Shown piece by piece: positions 5,792-6,117 of a stretch of 6,117 nucleotides of DNA. A program made the position numbers and the translations under genes. Below the pieces are notes generated by a model. The model made no database searches. It saw nothing but the letters and a program-made list of their open reading frames with translations, and had not been told where the DNA came from. Numbering within the stretch: the first letter of the stretch is position 1; each line of letters opens with the position of its first letter. Source of the stretch: Candidatus Thorarchaeota archaeon (GTDB taxonomy: Archaea; Asgardarchaeota; Thorarchaeia; Thorarchaeales; Thorarchaeaceae); contig CP070658.1 in assembly GCA_020355105.1 (NCBI GenBank), positions 486,072 through 492,188 on the forward strand. The letters run 5' to 3'.

Positions 5792-5841
5792 GGGGGCGCT
5801 GTCCCCCTTTCTCTTTCTGCTAAAGAAAGGCCCTCATTTTT
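5792..5841 (+). terminator. Two overlapping alternative hairpins with T-rich tails
   Basis: GGGGG (5792-5796) pairs with CCCCC (5803-5807) around CGCTGT, followed by TTTCTCTTTCT. A second stem can form from CTTTCT (5813-5818) with AGAAAG (5824-5829), or in longer reach CCTTTCT (5806-5812) with AGAAAGG (5824-5830), followed by TTTTT at 5837-5841. The long form uses two Cs of the first stem, so the two exclude each other. The location 23 bases after the permease stop fits transcription termination of the ABC operon. Confidence 0.6.
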
Positions 5842-5903
5842 GAATAGTAATACAATGCCCTTCAAAGAAGCAAGGTTAAGACTTCTGTGAAGATGTTCTG
5901 TGA

Positions 5904-6071
5904 ATTCCTGTCACATCAGAGTTGCTCATTTCGGATTCACAACTAGTAGAGGTTGCTGCGAAGGAGTGTGTCTTTCTCCCACCCATTCGCCTCAAAATCA
6001 TTCGAGTGGAGTACGATGCAAGGTCGAGGTACACAGAGCATAGACTGATATTCAGATTTGGGCTAGTATAA
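5904..6071 (+). pseudogene. Possible remnant of a UTRA ligand-binding domain
   Basis: The frame between a TGA (5901-5903) and a TAA (6069-6071) reads 55 residues with no ATG. Its middle looks like real protein: EVAAKECVFLPPIRLKIIRV followed by EYDARSRYTEHRLIFR. This order (helix ending in Ala-Ala-Lys, a Pro turn, a strand ending in Arg-Val, then Tyr-Asp, a polar turn with Arg, Glu-His, and Phe-Arg) resembles the C-terminal end of the UTRA effector domain of GntR-family regulators. The DNA-binding domain and most of UTRA are absent. The upstream 130 bases hold only the terminator region. It may be a decayed gene end or a short gene from TTG at 5922. The resemblance is by eye and could be chance. 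Confidence 0.3.
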
Positions 6072-6117
6072 TACAGCCAGGGATTGCAGATGTCCGCCGC
6101 CACATCGAAATCACCTA

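Larger units (their letters stand above)
5770..6117. other. Region after the ABC operon without an intact gene
   Basis: It holds the terminator hairpins just after the permease stop and a possible decayed coding fragment (5904-6071). It also has a TATA-like GTATAATA (6066-6073) near the window edge. An ATG at 6090, preceded by AGGGA 6 bases upstream, could begin a gene running out of the window (only nine codons, MSAATSKSP, are visible). That is too short to call. A 75-codon minus-strand frame at 5876-6103 looks like a shadow. Confidence 0.5.

Noticed and set aside
5788..5796. ACTGTGGGG, on the minus strand CCCCACAGT, like the repeated promoter element
   Set aside because: No TATA box follows on the minus strand, and the sequence is explained by the terminator stem.
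5876..6103. 75-codon minus-strand frame
   Set aside because: It has no recognisable features and overlaps the more protein-like plus-strand fragment.
1..6117. CRISPR arrays, insertion sequences, rRNA or tRNA genes
   Set aside because: No regularly spaced direct repeats, transposase frames with terminal repeats, or RNA gene signatures were seen.

Overview
The window looks archaeal. Three genes are preceded by a TTATATA box about 23 to 27 bases before the expected transcript start. Genes that begin a transcript lack a Shine-Dalgarno site, as expected for leaderless or short-leader messages. Genes inside an operon have strong purine-rich sites (GGGAGG, GGAGGT). Start codons include ATG, GTG and TTG, and base composition is roughly half G+C. 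A mesophilic archaeon, possibly of an Asgard-like lineage, would fit, but the sequence alone does not fix the lineage.

Layout. Bases 1 to 1253 are one long minus-strand reading frame, open at the window edge. It encodes the first 417 residues of an Arg/Glu-rich, coiled-coil-like protein that I do not recognise. Bases 1254 to 1880 hold no convincing gene. They do hold two strong inverted repeats (1312-1326 and 1773-1789), a run of small stem-loops (about 1403-1484) and the promoter of the next gene. From 1881 everything convincing is on the plus strand: a 65-residue two-helix membrane protein (1881-2078) ending in a 13-bp inverted-repeat terminator; a two-gene unit of a four-helix membrane protein (2191-2934, TTG start) overlapping by ATGA with a winged-helix DNA-binding protein (2931-3281); and an ABC exporter pair, ATPase (3353-4123, GTG start) and twelve-helix-class permease (4129-5769, GTG start chosen by its Shine-Dalgarno site). 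The permease gene is followed by two overlapping alternative hairpins with T-rich tails. The last 270 bases hold what may be a decayed fragment of a UTRA ligand-binding domain.

How it may work together. The ATPase and permease are a standard ABC-2 type export module of unknown substrate. The winged-helix protein, translated together with a membrane protein of unknown role, is the obvious candidate regulator. The best unexpected signal is a shared promoter block: 29 of 35 bases match without gaps between 1820-1854 (before the 65-residue membrane protein) and 3290-3324 (before the ABC operon). The match includes an identical TTCCCACAGT directly upstream of the TATA box. The promoter of the membrane protein/winged-helix unit lies between them and lacks this block. 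The simplest reading is that the small membrane protein and the exporter form one regulon, with the regulator unit under separate control. This is inference from sequence only.
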